Part shown: in pieces, positions 27,601 to 38,300 of the stretch | Position numbering within the stretch: the stretch's first letter is position 1 | How the letters are laid out: the number at the start of each line of letters is the position of its first letter | From: a virus | IMG/VR virus record: IMGVR_UViG_3300044624_000801 | Location: 1-64,000 of that record | Direction: 5' to 3' (one strand) | Length of the DNA stretch: 64,000 nt | Program-made: the position numbers and the translations under genes | Notes under the pieces: generated by a model | Told to the model about the DNA's origin: nothing | Seen by the model: the letters and a program-made list of their open reading frames with translations, nothing else | Database searches by the model: none

Positions 27601-30600
27601 TCAAATCTATTTAAAGTATTGTTGTAATTAAAAACAAACACCGCACCCTGATCTGATGTTTGATCATCATACAATATTGATCCCACTGCCAGTGTACTGC
27701 CAGATCGGGTTAATGAAACACTTTCGCCAAATCGGCACTGTTGGTCTATGTTGAAATCTCTACTGCTGAGAGTATCAATCAATTGAAAAGTGTCTTGGGT
27801 ATAGGTGTACACAAACACTTTACCCTTGTCAATTGCTGTTAAGTCTAAAGGTGTCCATTTATCATAATTGAAATTTCCAGCATTAAAAATTTTAGTAGAA
27901 TCTTCTATTGCTGTGCTGTCACCTTCTTCACCATAAGGGCCTGTAAATTGCCAGTATTGACCATTATAAATTACTATTTCGCCAATAAAGTAGGCCATGT
28001 CACTACGGTATGGACCTTTGTATCCGTCGTAATTGAGATTGTCACTGTGTGGGGCCGACGCAACCAACATTGATCCGTCTGTTGATAGATCAAACTCATA
28101 ACCAAATTTGTCGCCGGCAAACACAGACTCTACATTTTCTGATTGTAGTAAAGTTGTACTGCCATCGTTTATTACTTGTTCATCTATATCCAGTGTTGTT
28201 ATCAATTTAGGAACAAAACATTGTATATTTGTGTTGTCTATTTCTTGCCATAAACTAGGATTGTTTTCAAAAGGATCTGTTGGCACTTGTGCAATTGCTT
28301 GGTATATCTTGAAATCATAATACACAATGTCACCGACATTATATTCAAATCCTGGATTATGATAACCACGATATGCTCTGTTGTAATCCATGTGCCACTC
28401 AAAGCCGCTGTCTACAGATACATCGCCGTATCTAAAGAAATACAAGCGACCTTGATTGGCGTTGGTACCGGGGCTGCTAATTACCGCTAGATATTCACCA
28501 TTGTTTTCTGTGATTTTTATTTTTGATCCAAACAATTCACTTTGTGCAGGGTACGGACTTACAATAGAGTGATTTAAAATGTAATTTCCAGTATCGTCTC
28601 GTTGGTAGATATACACCATACCCTGATTGGTCAATCCGCTGCCAGTGCCCGACAACTCAGCCTCAATTAATCTTGCTGGCTCCCAGTCGTCAAGAAATTC
28701 AGTAATAACAGCACTGTCTGCACCTAAATTATACATTGCTCGCCAATGCGATAATCCGCTTTGTACTATTGCACCTTGTGGATAACTTTGTGGAAATTGA
28801 AGATTACCAACAAACTTTGTTTTAACATCCGTAGCAGTAGGTGCACCTACGAACAACCATCTAGCATCTTTACTTAAAGTCACAGATGCTCCAAATCTAT
28901 TACCTGCTGCAGATAGATTTTGCAGTTGTTGAATTGTTTGTTTTTGTACCCAATTACCTTCAGGACTTTTTGCAAAAATAAACACAGATTGTAATGCAGT
29001 CGAAACTGCCATAGTATTTGCAGCGTCATCGATAGAAAAACTTGTTCCAAATTTTTGCTGTGCAACAGGCAAACCCTGATCCATTTGGTCTATTGAGAAA
29101 ACTGAATTATTTTGCCAAACCGTCCATTTGTTGTTGTTGTCTGTCCACAACAACTCATTTCTTTTTAAATTTTCAGGAAGACGATCATTGGCGTCATCAA
29201 TGTTGGTTTCTAATCTAGCAGATACAAATTTATAAACCAGTATCTGACTGCTGTCTCCAGCATCGTGAGTACCTTTGTTAGTATTTGTTAATGTTATTTT
29301 TCTTCCTACAATTTGAGAAATTTTGTAGAAACCGTTCAGACTAACAGTATTAGCAATGCCAATGATATCGCCCACTGCAAGATCTGTAAGTTTTGAAAAA
29401 TCAAGTTGTACTGTTGTAGTAGTAGTTTCTATTACTTCAACGCTGTTGACTATTTTAGTATATCTATAAACGTTCCAATCTATGCCGTCAAACACTGTCC
29501 AAACATAGTCGCCTTCTTTCAAAGTCACAGACGAGTTTGCAGGCAACAATAAATCTGCCAACGAATCAATATTCAATGCCACATCATTATATCGCACATA
29601 GCCGGCATTTCTTAACAATTTCGAAGATGTTGTTAGTGTTGGCCAGAAATCATATGTAAAGTTTACTGGTTTTAAATATATGTCGTTGATATTTTGTCTA
29701 ATTATAAAATCAACATTGTCAACTGATGTGTTACTAGTCAGTTCAAGGCCTTGTGGATTTGTTTTAAATTGTTCTTCATCTAAAGTAAATTCAATTTCTT
29801 CATAGGCGGCACTGCCACCGTATTGTCCTACACGAACTGCCCATTCTTCGTCAAGTGTTAAACTTTCTTGAGTAGTTGCACTTAAAACATCAAATAATTT
29901 ATTGAATACATTTTCTGTACCCTTTTCAATAATCATGCCTTGATAAAATTTATATTGGCTGACATCGTCTTTGATTATGTTTTCAAGATAGGTACGCTTT
30001 TGATATCCAATAAGGTGTTGTGCAACCTTTTGCTGATTGGTATCAAAATTGTCAGTATTTAAATCGTAGAAATCATTAAACTGTTCGGCCTTGTAATCCC
30101 AGTTAGGCAATAGACCTTTTTGAGGCTTGTCTTCTAATATATTCCAATTGTCGTTGTCGAATTCTAAACTACCCGGAGTAAATTTCTTTGCTGCGTAGTA
30201 ATATTGTTTATATTGTACAATGTCTCCTAGATAGTAATCAGTCCAAGATTTCCAAACTTCAACTTTGGCTTCGTCATATATAAATCCTGGAATGTTAAAA
30301 CCACCATCCCAATTGTTGGAAAGATATCCCAACACTTTAATTCTTTCTTGTCTGTATCCAGGTTGTAGATCATAAATCACATCATTAAACTGTGTGATAT
30401 TATCTAACAACAATACATGTTCTTTTTGTATGAGATAAAAAGATGCACCATATATTCCTTGCCCAGTATTTTTTGGCGATAATGAGTAGACATTGTCTTC
30501 TCTATTAGTGTTGATAAAGTCAGCAGACAATGGCTGGCCGTCACTTTGTAAAATAGAGTAAGGATAAAATATATCAAAAATATTGTTAATTTGTGCAAGT

Positions 30601-33600
30601 TCTGTTCGCAAGGAAATTTTCAATGCACTAGGACTCAAACACAATACTGTGCCAACAGTCCAATTCTGTGTTAACCAGAATGCAAACTCTTTAGCACTGG
30701 TTTCCCAGTTGGTTATTGTGTTAAGTGCAGAGTTGAAACTGTCAAAAATAAATCCTAATGTTTCTAAACGTTTACCGTAGCCGATTAGAAAATCTACAAC
30801 ATCTTGATACTCTGTAAATTTTGTTCCGTACGGTACTCTAGTAATAGAAGTTGCAAAAGACTTTTTAATCACAATGTCTCTGCCGCCAGAGATAGGCAAA
30901 GCACTCAGTCTAATAAACTTAGTTTGATCAAAACTGTCGGTACTGGTGTGTGAAACAGTGCATTTAAAAAATTGATTATTTTCTCTAACAATTGTTTGAA
31001 TACGATAAACTTGGCCAGCTGACCAATTTAGAAACGATTCACTTATACCCCCGATATTCACTACTCGGCCAGCACCTTGAGGTTGATAATAATCAAAATA
31101 CGGATCATCAAAATTATATCCGCGGACTTCAAATCCGTCAACAGACTTTTGTATTACTACACCGCTATAATTTATTTTTTGTATTGGCGAGTTAGTGTTT
31201 AAGAAAATATCATAATTTTCGTCAGGCACAAATACATTTGATGTACTAGACGGACTCTTGCTATCTAACAGTAACCTAAATTTTTCTTTACTAGTGAATC
31301 CACCTAACTTACTAGTTAATCCGCATGTGATATTTTTAAGATCATATTTGTAACCATTGTAAATTTCAACATTAACTCCTGTTTGCGAATCTACAATCCA
31401 ATTGATAATTCCAGCAGTATATGTTCTATCAGTAGACTGCACAGTTGCCGGCAAAATTATGTCTTTAAATTTTATTCTTAAATTAGTGTCAGCATAAACA
31501 AATTGTCCTGTAAGATTTTTTACAGTACGTGATCTATCAAGATAAAGGCCTAATGTCTTATTAGGATACATCAACAATGCGGTTTGTATTACTGCAAATG
31601 CATAATAACTAGATCGTGACCATGCAGTTTCTGTAGGGGCGCTGTCTCCGAACACAAAATCATTGTTAGCGTCAACTTGAATAAATCCAAAAATTGAATT
31701 ACTCAGCAAGGGGCTTGTCAAGTTTCCATCCTGATCAACTGGGATTCTTGACAACAACCCGGGTCTTACAAATTTTTCTCGAGTAACTACAGGTGTATTA
31801 GGTTCTCTAACATAGCCGTTTTGCAAATCTTCCCAAAGAATTAAGTTATCCGAAGTATACGGTCTTGGACCGTATACTGATTGCCACCAACTAGGTTCTA
31901 TACTAAATCCTAAACATTCCCAAGGATGAGTATGAGGCCTATCAGTGTCTAATAGATATCTGTAAATTCCTCTCCAAAATCCAGGACTGTCTTCCCCGTT
32001 AGGCAATTTATTTTGATTGTAATTAAAAGTAAAAGGATCTAATCTATCAAAAAAATCATTTACGACAATATTATTATCTATTAATGATGCCCATCGATAA
32101 AAACTACCGCTCAAGATATCTAAAAATTCTTGACGAGAATATTCTGTTGCTCGAGAATACCCTGGAATAATATCATAGATATCTATGATTTCAGAATCAT
32201 AGTTGACTTTTATATTATTGTAAATTCGTTTTTCTAATTCTAATATTAAATCATCTCGGTAATCATTAAATGCCAAAGTTATACTACCGTCGTGACCTTG
32301 TATTACTCGAGTAGATTCTAAATAGGTGTCATCATTATAAATTTCAGGAACAAATTTTGGATACAGTCCTAACTTAGACGGAGTAGATGGGATAAAACAT
32401 CCGTCAGTAGAATCATATTCTGCAATGTCAATTGTATCACCTTCGGCTAAACTTATAAGAATGTTTACAAATCCCTGACTATTGAATTCATAATCTTTTG
32501 CAAAAATAAGTTGTTCGCCATTTAGATATACTAATACAGCATGATTCGACAGCGTCGACATATCAAAATTAAAAGACAAAGGATATGTTGAAATCTCAGA
32601 ATCTAGTACAGTGAATTGATAATTCTGTAAACCGGTATGAGGCACCATATCACTGAGATAATATTTTTCAGTATTAGATTTTGATTTATTAATTTCATTT
32701 AATACTAAATCTACAAAGTCTCGAGGAGTAGTGTCAATGCCGAGATTTTCAGCAGTCATTAAAAAATTTCTTTTGAATTTGCCGTAATCATCTCCCGCAG
32801 TATCAATTGCATTTACGGCGTTCGATGTTCTACTGCCAATATGATACAAACTGTTAACCAAGGGGCCGCTGTGTTGAATGAACCGTGTGCCGTACTGTGC
32901 AATTGAACCTAAATCTCGTAAATTATTGTTTCCAGGAAATACTCCTTCAAAATTTGTAAGATTGTTGATAATGCTGTCAACATGATTATTAACTTGTCCC
33001 AATGTAAAAATGTTGACATTTTCATTCAATGGATTGTTTTGTAGACTAACTGGTAACTCATAATATCCGTTGATGTTTTTTGCTTGAGTAGCCAATGTTT
33101 TTATCACAATAACATCATTGAGATCAGCACTGACATTTAGTACAATGTATTTGAATTTGATACCATCTTCAATTACATATTGTGTATTTGATAATCTGAT
33201 TCCATTTAGATATACACTGACTCTTAAATCTGCAAGATCATTTATATCATCATACACATCTATATTAAAATTATTTGTTTGGACTTGACCTTTATAAATT
33301 CTAATAACTCTTTGAAAATCGTCGTAGTAATTTGTTATCCATCCGTTAGTGTAAGTCTCAGTGTCATCTAACACAATTTTTAAATAATTTGTTGACACAT
33401 CGACTGTTATTAATTCAGCGGCTTGTTTGTAAGAAAATTTATCTGTTGTATAATTAAAATTAAAAACCACATCTCCAATGTTGTTGATGTTTCTATATGT
33501 CAATGGAAATTTTAATACACTATCATCAATTCCTGTACCTCGTTGATAGGAAAAAACTTTTGTACCTACAAACGTACTGCCTTCGTATTTGTTAATGTCC

Positions 33601-35321
33601 GATATACCAACGTTATCGTTGTCATAAACATCAAATAATACATCTTGATTTATGCTGATTTTTTCTTGGCCTAATTTCCAAGTAGCACCGTCAAACCAAT
33701 ACATCTTGCCTTGATTGGTTCCTAGTTTAACCAATACTGTTTGATCCCGTTGAGGCTCTGTATCATCAACTTCGATTAATGTTATTTGTTTTTGACGACC
33801 TAATCCGAATTGTACTTCGATAAATTTTACTTGAAAAATTCTACCCACTACTCTAATGTCAGTGTCAGCAGTAACTAACAATCTGTGTCCGTCGGCTAAA
33901 TTAACTCCGTCTACATTATATCCTAAACTGCCTTCGATAGTACTGAAAACATCAGTAGTAAACGTATCAATCAAGTCGATATTTTTTTTGGCGTTGGTTC
34001 CAAAATTATAAAGTTTAATTCCAGCCGCAAATTCAATAATTGGTCGCTTGGCTCTTGCGCTCTGATCTAACTCTGTTGTTATTCCGTTGATCGTAGATGT
34101 AATATCTATAATGCCTTTATGAAACCATCTGTTATAACGACTCCACGGATTTCTATCTGGGCTTGCTCGATTAACTGTAATATAGTCTTGATCTCCAGCA
34201 AATGCAGTAGCATCATCGAATGGTAATTCATCGAATGCTGTGTCATCAAACAACACTGATCTCTGCTCGCTGTAACCACTGACAATTTCTAAATCATCTG
34301 CAGACACTAAACGAATTTTATCACCAACTCCCTCAACATACCAATATCCTAAAGCATATTTCGATGGCGATACCTCGCCAACAAAGTTTACTTTCATGCC
34401 ATTACTAAGCGGATATCCATTACCCATGGTATATGTTTTTTTGCCTATAATTTCTTCGTCAACATCAATTTCTGTATTCTCTTCTATATTTTGAATTTGT
34501 AATACGCCACCGACATTGACATCATCTTCGCTGACATAGAATAAAACATTAGGGGCATCTAGCGGAATTTCAAAAGTCAATATTCCAGACTCTACAGCAG
34601 TTGCTCCACTATCATCAACTGATATACCCGAAGTATATCGACTCAGTGTTCCACCTATTCTCTGAGTTTTGATACTAAATGCTTGGTTTGGCGCTGTAAC
34701 ATTAAATTTGTATGTTTGGCCTCTGTATAATTTTAATACTGGATTTCGAGTCAGTCCATCAGGATTAAAAATATAAGCAAAATTATCTCCCTCGTCTACT
34801 AAACTTACAGTGTATTCGCTTTGAATTGTTTTTTGTTGGCCGTAAACTGGGATAGCAGCAGGTCCGTAAGGCAACCAATAGTATTGTTGAAAATTTACAA
34901 ACTTATCCCAATCTATCAATGGATTCCAACTGTAAAATTCTTGTTTGTTTAATCTACGATGATTATTTGTTATACCACCTTGCACACTAATATGGTTGAT
35001 ATGATCTAGATAATCTTTGTTAAACACAACATTATCTAGATCATCTTTGATGATAGCACTGGGTTCTAATTGATAATTTTGTCTGTCAGTAGTAGAAGTT
35101 TGAACAAAGATATCATCAGCAGTGGTGGCTTTGCTGTCTTGACGACCAATAAATCCGTTGACTTTTTTTACAGTGCCAGGCTGTAACAATTGTTCTAATG
35201 TAGCGTGAACAAATTTTTTGTTGCTGTCAGATCTATAAAAACGAGGCAGTAGGCTAGAAATTTTTCTTGAAGAAGGATCTATCGGAACTGGGTATTCGTT
35301 TTGACTGTTGTCGTATGCCAT
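21663..35321 (-). CDS. Giant baseplate-associated virion protein in the T4 gp7 position (4552 aa)
   Basis: One uninterrupted frame of 13.7 kb follows gp6 by 9 bases, the place T4 gp7 (1032 aa) occupies. The N-terminus (SSLLPRFYRSDSNKKFVHAT, LEQLLQPGTVKKVNGFIGR) resembles the start of very large structural proteins of T4-like marine phages. Residues ~2085-2700 hold seven FG-GAP-like repeats. Residues ~3090-3165 and ~3460-3535 hold GxGY-type repeats (GSGYVIPPVVRISG, GTGYLSAPTVILDG). VYLNG/VLVNG beta units occur near 710, 930, 3745, 3925, 4000, 4130, 4250 and 4350. It is likely a wedge or a large surface appendage. Homology to gp7 itself is not evident by eye. The start has AAAGGT upstream. Confidence 0.85.
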   Translation of the reverse strand: MAYDNSQNEYPVPIDPSSRKISSLLPRFYRSDSNKKFVHATLEQLLQPGTVKKVNGFIGRQDSKATTADDIFVQTSTTDRQNYQLEPSAIIKDDLDNVVFNKDYLDHINHISVQGGITNNHRRLNKQEFYSWNPLIDWDKFVNFQQYYWLPYGPAAIPVYGQQKTIQSEYTVSLVDEGDNFAYIFNPDGLTRNPVLKLYRGQTYKFNVTAPNQAFSIKTQRIGGTLSRYTSGISVDDSGATAVESGILTFEIPLDAPNVLFYVSEDDVNVGGVLQIQNIEENTEIDVDEEIIGKKTYTMGNGYPLSNGMKVNFVGEVSPSKYALGYWYVEGVGDKIRLVSADDLEIVSGYSEQRSVLFDDTAFDELPFDDATAFAGDQDYITVNRASPDRNPWSRYNRWFHKGIIDITSTINGITTELDQSARAKRPIIEFAAGIKLYNFGTNAKKNIDLIDTFTTDVFSTIEGSLGYNVDGVNLADGHRLLVTADTDIRVVGRIFQVKFIEVQFGLGRQKQITLIEVDDTEPQRDQTVLVKLGTNQGKMYWFDGATWKLGQEKISINQDVLFDVYDNDNVGISDINKYEGSTFVGTKVFSYQRGTGIDDSVLKFPLTYRNINNIGDVVFNFNYTTDKFSYKQAAELITVDVSTNYLKIVLDDTETYTNGWITNYYDDFQRVIRIYKGQVQTNNFNIDVYDDINDLADLRVSVYLNGIRLSNTQYVIEDGIKFKYIVLNVSADLNDVIVIKTLATQAKNINGYYELPVSLQNNPLNENVNIFTLGQVNNHVDSIINNLTNFEGVFPGNNNLRDLGSIAQYGTRFIQHSGPLVNSLYHIGSRTSNAVNAIDTAGDDYGKFKRNFLMTAENLGIDTTPRDFVDLVLNEINKSKSNTEKYYLSDMVPHTGLQNYQFTVLDSEISTYPLSFNFDMSTLSNHAVLVYLNGEQLIFAKDYEFNSQGFVNILISLAEGDTIDIAEYDSTDGCFIPSTPSKLGLYPKFVPEIYNDDTYLESTRVIQGHDGSITLAFNDYRDDLILELEKRIYNNIKVNYDSEIIDIYDIIPGYSRATEYSRQEFLDILSGSFYRWASLIDNNIVVNDFFDRLDPFTFNYNQNKLPNGEDSPGFWRGIYRYLLDTDRPHTHPWECLGFSIEPSWWQSVYGPRPYTSDNLILWEDLQNGYVREPNTPVVTREKFVRPGLLSRIPVDQDGNLTSPLLSNSIFGFIQVDANNDFVFGDSAPTETAWSRSSYYAFAVIQTALLMYPNKTLGLYLDRSRTVKNLTGQFVYADTNLRIKFKDIILPATVQSTDRTYTAGIINWIVDSQTGVNVEIYNGYKYDLKNITCGLTSKLGGFTSKEKFRLLLDSKSPSSTSNVFVPDENYDIFLNTNSPIQKINYSGVVIQKSVDGFEVRGYNFDDPYFDYYQPQGAGRVVNIGGISESFLNWSAGQVYRIQTIVRENNQFFKCTVSHTSTDSFDQTKFIRLSALPISGGRDIVIKKSFATSITRVPYGTKFTEYQDVVDFLIGYGKRLETLGFIFDSFNSALNTITNWETSAKEFAFWLTQNWTVGTVLCLSPSALKISLRTELAQINNIFDIFYPYSILQSDGQPLSADFINTNREDNVYSLSPKNTGQGIYGASFYLIQKEHVLLLDNITQFNDVIYDLQPGYRQERIKVLGYLSNNWDGGFNIPGFIYDEAKVEVWKSWTDYYLGDIVQYKQYYYAAKKFTPGSLEFDNDNWNILEDKPQKGLLPNWDYKAEQFNDFYDLNTDNFDTNQQKVAQHLIGYQKRTYLENIIKDDVSQYKFYQGMIIEKGTENVFNKLFDVLSATTQESLTLDEEWAVRVGQYGGSAAYEEIEFTLDEEQFKTNPQGLELTSNTSVDNVDFIIRQNINDIYLKPVNFTYDFWPTLTTSSKLLRNAGYVRYNDVALNIDSLADLLLPANSSVTLKEGDYVWTVFDGIDWNVYRYTKIVNSVEVIETTTTTVQLDFSKLTDLAVGDIIGIANTVSLNGFYKISQIVGRKITLTNTNKGTHDAGDSSQILVYKFVSARLETNIDDANDRLPENLKRNELLWTDNNNKWTVWQNNSVFSIDQMDQGLPVAQQKFGTSFSIDDAANTMAVSTALQSVFIFAKSPEGNWVQKQTIQQLQNLSAAGNRFGASVTLSKDARWLFVGAPTATDVKTKFVGNLQFPQSYPQGAIVQSGLSHWRAMYNLGADSAVITEFLDDWEPARLIEAELSGTGSGLTNQGMVYIYQRDDTGNYILNHSIVSPYPAQSELFGSKIKITENNGEYLAVISSPGTNANQGRLYFFRYGDVSVDSGFEWHMDYNRAYRGYHNPGFEYNVGDIVYYDFKIYQAIAQVPTDPFENNPSLWQEIDNTNIQCFVPKLITTLDIDEQVINDGSTTLLQSENVESVFAGDKFGYEFDLSTDGSMLVASAPHSDNLNYDGYKGPYRSDMAYFIGEIVIYNGQYWQFTGPYGEEGDSTAIEDSTKIFNAGNFNYDKWTPLDLTAIDKGKVFVYTYTQDTFQLIDTLSSRDFNIDQQCRFGESVSLTRSGSTLAVGSILYDDQTSDQGAVFVFNYNNTLNRFDDLQIIKKKYAEVAEQFGSTVRFFDDDKSLAIFAKRGDSSITITFDISLATPTTFDGNNMSLTDTFVDSGRVDIYDKYLNNYVYGESLKTYLEIQDDGYGSVIETSRYNVLVSAPLATYNNLPSAGAIWLYNRPGTSYSWSILHQQADYVDIDKIKKLYFYNADTNQLISYIDTIDPIRGKIAGVADQEIKYKTYYDPATYSTGIDSVIVDDGANWTDKFVGTLWWDLTRAKFLDHYDSDVAYRNTTWNTLYETASIDVFEWVKSKFTPSRWNELADTEEGLAQGISGQARYGDNIVSTKRRYDTQTKNFKTSYYFWVKNKTTIPANIEGRTLSALAVSRLISDPKSQNYKFVAFGSANSIHLFNCKNLLSADSVKLNVQYWLVPNDTVNIHSQWKLIRQDADCIVPAAIENKWIDSLVGKDKNDRLVPDINLPVKKKYGIEFRPRQSMFVYRYEALKQVIERTNSILQNLLVVDDFDLTDLQQAENIPAASRGVYDRVLDTDAEIRFISTNGLRSARLTPIIVDGKIIGATVIDSGIGYTNAPYVKISGKGIDASLKTTLDAQGRITGVTVLNSGIGYTASTTLSVRPYSVLVTSDSQALNRWSVYAYDTGSLTWSRVKSQSYDVTNFWNYIDWFAEGYNQFTQIDYSVNYTYQIPLIQSNIGETVKVFNVGTGGWLLLEKYAQVNSQDYTQSYKVIGRQRGTIEFSSSLYKLTNSLLTFDGGLYDNNSYDNSATIELRIILETLKNKIFVDNYRQYWLDLLFVGFRYALSEQSYLDWLMKTSFIKATHNAGELKQKVNYNNDNLENYEDYINEVKPYRTKVREYISAYSKVDGAPSMISDFDLPQVYNSEGKIEPINVRYIDNTVIYNSSQVLEYPWKNWYDNVGFKIKSIEIVNGGSGYVIPPVVRISGNGTGAVASAFIANGKVNRIKIINPGTGYLSAPTVILDGGLAENGVAAQAVAIIESEVVRSMHVSVKFDRTSKNYYITELTETETFTGSGSLKQFILKWPADVKVGKSTITVAGQEILRENYTITKKSSVTRGYTAYYSVLTLDEAPAIGETVSVNYYKDVTLLSAADRINFFYNPTTGQLGNDLGQLLVGVDYGGVNVTGLGFGAGAGWDALPWFSDQWDGFDAAFDDYIVTVGDSTYVFTLPYTPTLGQEINIYVNGLRIDDPYFDLYDGSTIQPNGRKLAQDWVVMSTFIGDGITNVIDLPNLTDPYPLNINDGDKIIFRKSTSDGSFLPNENEYDTILQGGNLAYTTATGIAPDDIILDGDNFVTPDTSHGPEELVPGQILDAVAIKVYAMSRDGSAKIKWNNYKGNGTNVNFSLKQYANSKQAITVLVNGIVKEQSIDYTVDWQNSNVVFTVPPVLDSDVAVSSFSFNGEGILDLDYFVGDGSTMEFITNTSWIAGATSIVLVNGDLLNYDLFQTDITYQSAYRVGIRFVSPPPSGSIVNYLIQRQFFSDDSTELQKTSVVKSETIVTDGSTTVYSLTNVVGFNDIYENNVIVRTGQTILRSSSAEYFTLTNNNLIYSLPQHKFAPYSFAPINLKVYLNGVQLIVGSEYIFDFGTVSVVLTSSKYIDNGKLIVVVDTDAEYKMTASTIQFVNTVWPAGTEFEIVSFYNHDVMDIQRKSDTITSAISLTAGTVDYFTFRNKERGLFVLDRTTVSDDFVWVIKNGNLLTHSVDWKLLADRRTIEVKDVLPNDKLSVIGYNPTAVTEQYSYMQFKDMLNRTHYKRLNKNKQTFIVNDLNQTDIGITVDNASVLDDPNPEGNLPGIVYINGERIEYFAKTGNVLSRLRRGTLGTGVPTVHRSGTDIINIGISETIPYKDELVIETFVSTDSSNVLHTNFVPEATPATIDDGSTVYTPWYRNTIPSNFGQCDQIEVFVAGYRLKKVPYKLHDITVHLESPEGDVQYESEFSVDGETSTVRLTTTPPDDTKIVVVKKIGKMWSDLDTSLVDSTNNIANFIKSAPGVWPL
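27250..29065 (-). repeat. Seven FG-GAP-like protein repeats in the giant protein
   Basis: Repeat starts along the protein read FGTSFSIDDAANTMAVS, FGASVTLSKDARWLFVGAP, FGSKIKITENNGEYLAVIS, FGYEFDLSTDGSMLVASAP, FGESVSLTRSGSTLAVGS, FGSTVRFFDDDKSLAIFA and YGSVIETSRYNVLVSAP. The pattern FGxxxxxxxxxxxLavgaP is that of integrin-alpha FG-GAP blades. Seven copies would make a complete seven-bladed beta-propeller of about 600 residues. Confidence 0.65.
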
Positions 35322-35330
35322 TGTTTACCT

Positions 35331-38300
35331 TTAAGAACTAGAAATTTGATTTTTGTTTGCAATTTTTTCGGTTGTCGTAATTGCACCGATGGCTTTTATT
35401 TTACTTGCTGTAATACTGGATACAATTTCGATATCATCAACTGTTGCTCCATTTACAAAAATTTCATCTTTTTCACATGTGATTTCAAACAAACTACCAA
35501 AATATAAATTGTCTGCTTTGGGCACAATGACGAAACTCACTATAAACGGTGAAAGTTCTGCTAATACAAATGTTGATAATTCCCCGAAATAAAATGTATT
35601 TCCAAAATCCCAATTTTCAATTGAGAAAAATTTTGTTATAGAATTTAATATTCGTGTTTTAACATCATTGTCACTGATAACTTGTTCTGTGTTTTTTACC
35701 ACTTTGAATGTGGCCTGCAAATCTATTTTTGCAAGACTGCCAAACAATATTTTAAATTTCACAGGATGATAAATGATTTCGTCACTTATAGATTTAATTT
35801 TTCTTAATGTAGGATGAAGATCATTATATAAACTGTCACTGCTAGGAGGTAGCGGTTCTTCTTCGATTGAACCGTTGACATATTGTCTATATGCAGTGTC
35901 GTATTCTTTAGTTAAAATAAAAATATCAATAATGTTTGTAATTCCAGGATCAATTCTAGTTTCATAATCTGCATTATGAATATACTGGAATTTTAATCTA
36001 TCTCGACCAACTAATACTTTGTATTGCAAACTTGGTATCAGCGTAGACGCAACTTTGTCTAATTTTTTTACTACATCAGTGTCAATAAAATAAAAATGTT
36101 GTGCTTCTACGTATTGAGAATAAGAAGAAATTGAGGTCTCTGACGGTAAAATTATAACTACAGGATTAGTTAAATCATTATAGATGTATCGATAATCTTC
36201 CTGACGATCACCGATAGTATATTTTTCTTGTATAATATATTTTCTCTGAAGGACTTCAAGATTTGTTTCTGTAACAGAAGGAGGATCAACAATATCATTA
36301 AAGATATCTGGATTATCTACAACACTGTCTTCGTCCGTATCGGTAAAAGTAATTTCAATTTTCTTAGTGTCAACGTATCCATCTAATCCACTGTATTCTT
36401 TGAGAATAGACCAATCTCTATCAAAAGTATAAGCAGAAGTCAATGGTGCGGGCGCAGTGTTTATACTTAAAACTTTTATCTTATCTTTGGCCACTGTGTT
36501 TGTTCTAGTGTCATAAATTTTATCACTGCTGTCGTAATAAAATCTAATTTGTTGATCACTCTCAAATATGTAACGAAGTTTTCTAGAATTAACTGTGTAA
36601 AATTCATCGTCTGGTGTGAACAAAATTAACCAACTAGAATCTAACTTTTGATTAGATCTGTCACCTGCTTTACCTAGACTAAACAGATTAGACACATTTA
36701 AATTTTGTTCAAAAACAATTTTCCAAGTTCTAGTTGTTCTGTCATATCTCAGACCAAATGGTCTATTATCAAACACTAGATCAATAATAGTTGTAATTGT
36801 GCTGCTTTCGATTGTATTTTTATATTTAGGAATAATTCTAGATAATCTAGCATCATTAGGAACAATGTCATTTAATATAATAGGACCAAAACCGGTAGAC
36901 AAAGTGCCGGTGTTGTTGGCAGTGCCGTCACCGGTCACAGATACAACTTTAGTCCATAATACTGTAGATCCGTTAGATGGAATTCCGCTTGACGGAATTG
37001 TTTCTAATTTATTATTGGAAGATTTATTGAAATACTGACCAGTAGGCGCAGTAAATTTAACCAATGCTCCCGATTCAACATAAGTTAAATCAGTGCTGGT
37101 AAATTGTCCGGTTGCATACGGAATAGTGTCTACTATATTTCCAAAATATCCAGTGCTTTGATTAGTGTCTACTGTCTTAGAATACCATCTTGAAATAATA
37201 GTTGCAGATGTATCAATTTCGTAATTGGCATAGAAATAATTTTTTAAGTTATCATCTTTGATAACATTGAATAATTGATTATAAACTACAAACTCAATAT
37301 CAGTTTTAGTCACATAAGAAAATCTAAAACTGTCAGAATACAATTCTTTATAAACTACGCCGTCATCAGAAAATAAATTTGTTTTACTGTATTTTCCTGT
37401 AGGATCCACTAGATCAAAATAACGACTTATTCCGCTGGAACTTCTATTAACTGCTTTGATCTTGAGAATTTCCTGACTCACTGCTAAAGGACTAATATTA
37501 TAATCCTCTCCTGTGATCATTCTATTTTGAGTGTAATAACTGGCCGGCGCATTAGTTTTGATACTGTCATTAGTTTCTGTGGCGGCTGCATTGACCACAG
37601 TGGACAACAAACTCATGTTAATTGTTAATACTTCAATTTGACCTGTATTACTGACATAAGAAATATCCACACTTACTGAACGAATGTCTTTGGGATTAAT
37701 AGTGTAGGAAAATCCATTGCTGGTTCTATAGTAGATTCTAAAAGTGCCTAATGGCAACGTGCCGAATACTCCGTCAGAAAAATTCAAACTTATTCTATCA
37801 CCAACACGGGTAATGACACTATAGATGTTTCTTATATTTTTTTCTAAACTGTTGTAAATGGTGTTGTTGCCTTTGAAATCAGATACCGGAGCCCAGTACT
37901 GAGATTCTCTACCGTTGTTGTCTAATTTGTATAGCCATACATCTGTGTTGTTGATGTTGGCAGCATCTATGTCAACAATTTCATTTGACCCTGGTTGATC
38001 TAGTGTAAATGTGCCGGTATTAAGTTGGCCCTGTCTAAAGTGAAAGAAAAATCCAGTGTTACTTGACCCAGTGCCCTTGCCATCATCCTTGTAGATAAAA
38101 GCAGGTGTTACGCCCAATGCTGGTGGCTCTTCTTTCACCACGGAATTCAACGTGTCTATAACTGTGCTGGTAATTTCAAATTGCATGTTTCGGCCATCAA
38201 CTGCTTTAGTAAACCCAAACACTGGCACATCGGTGCTGATGCCTTTAAATCTATACTGCTCTGTAGGAACTCCTACTATGGTGGCCTTGGCATCAGGTTT

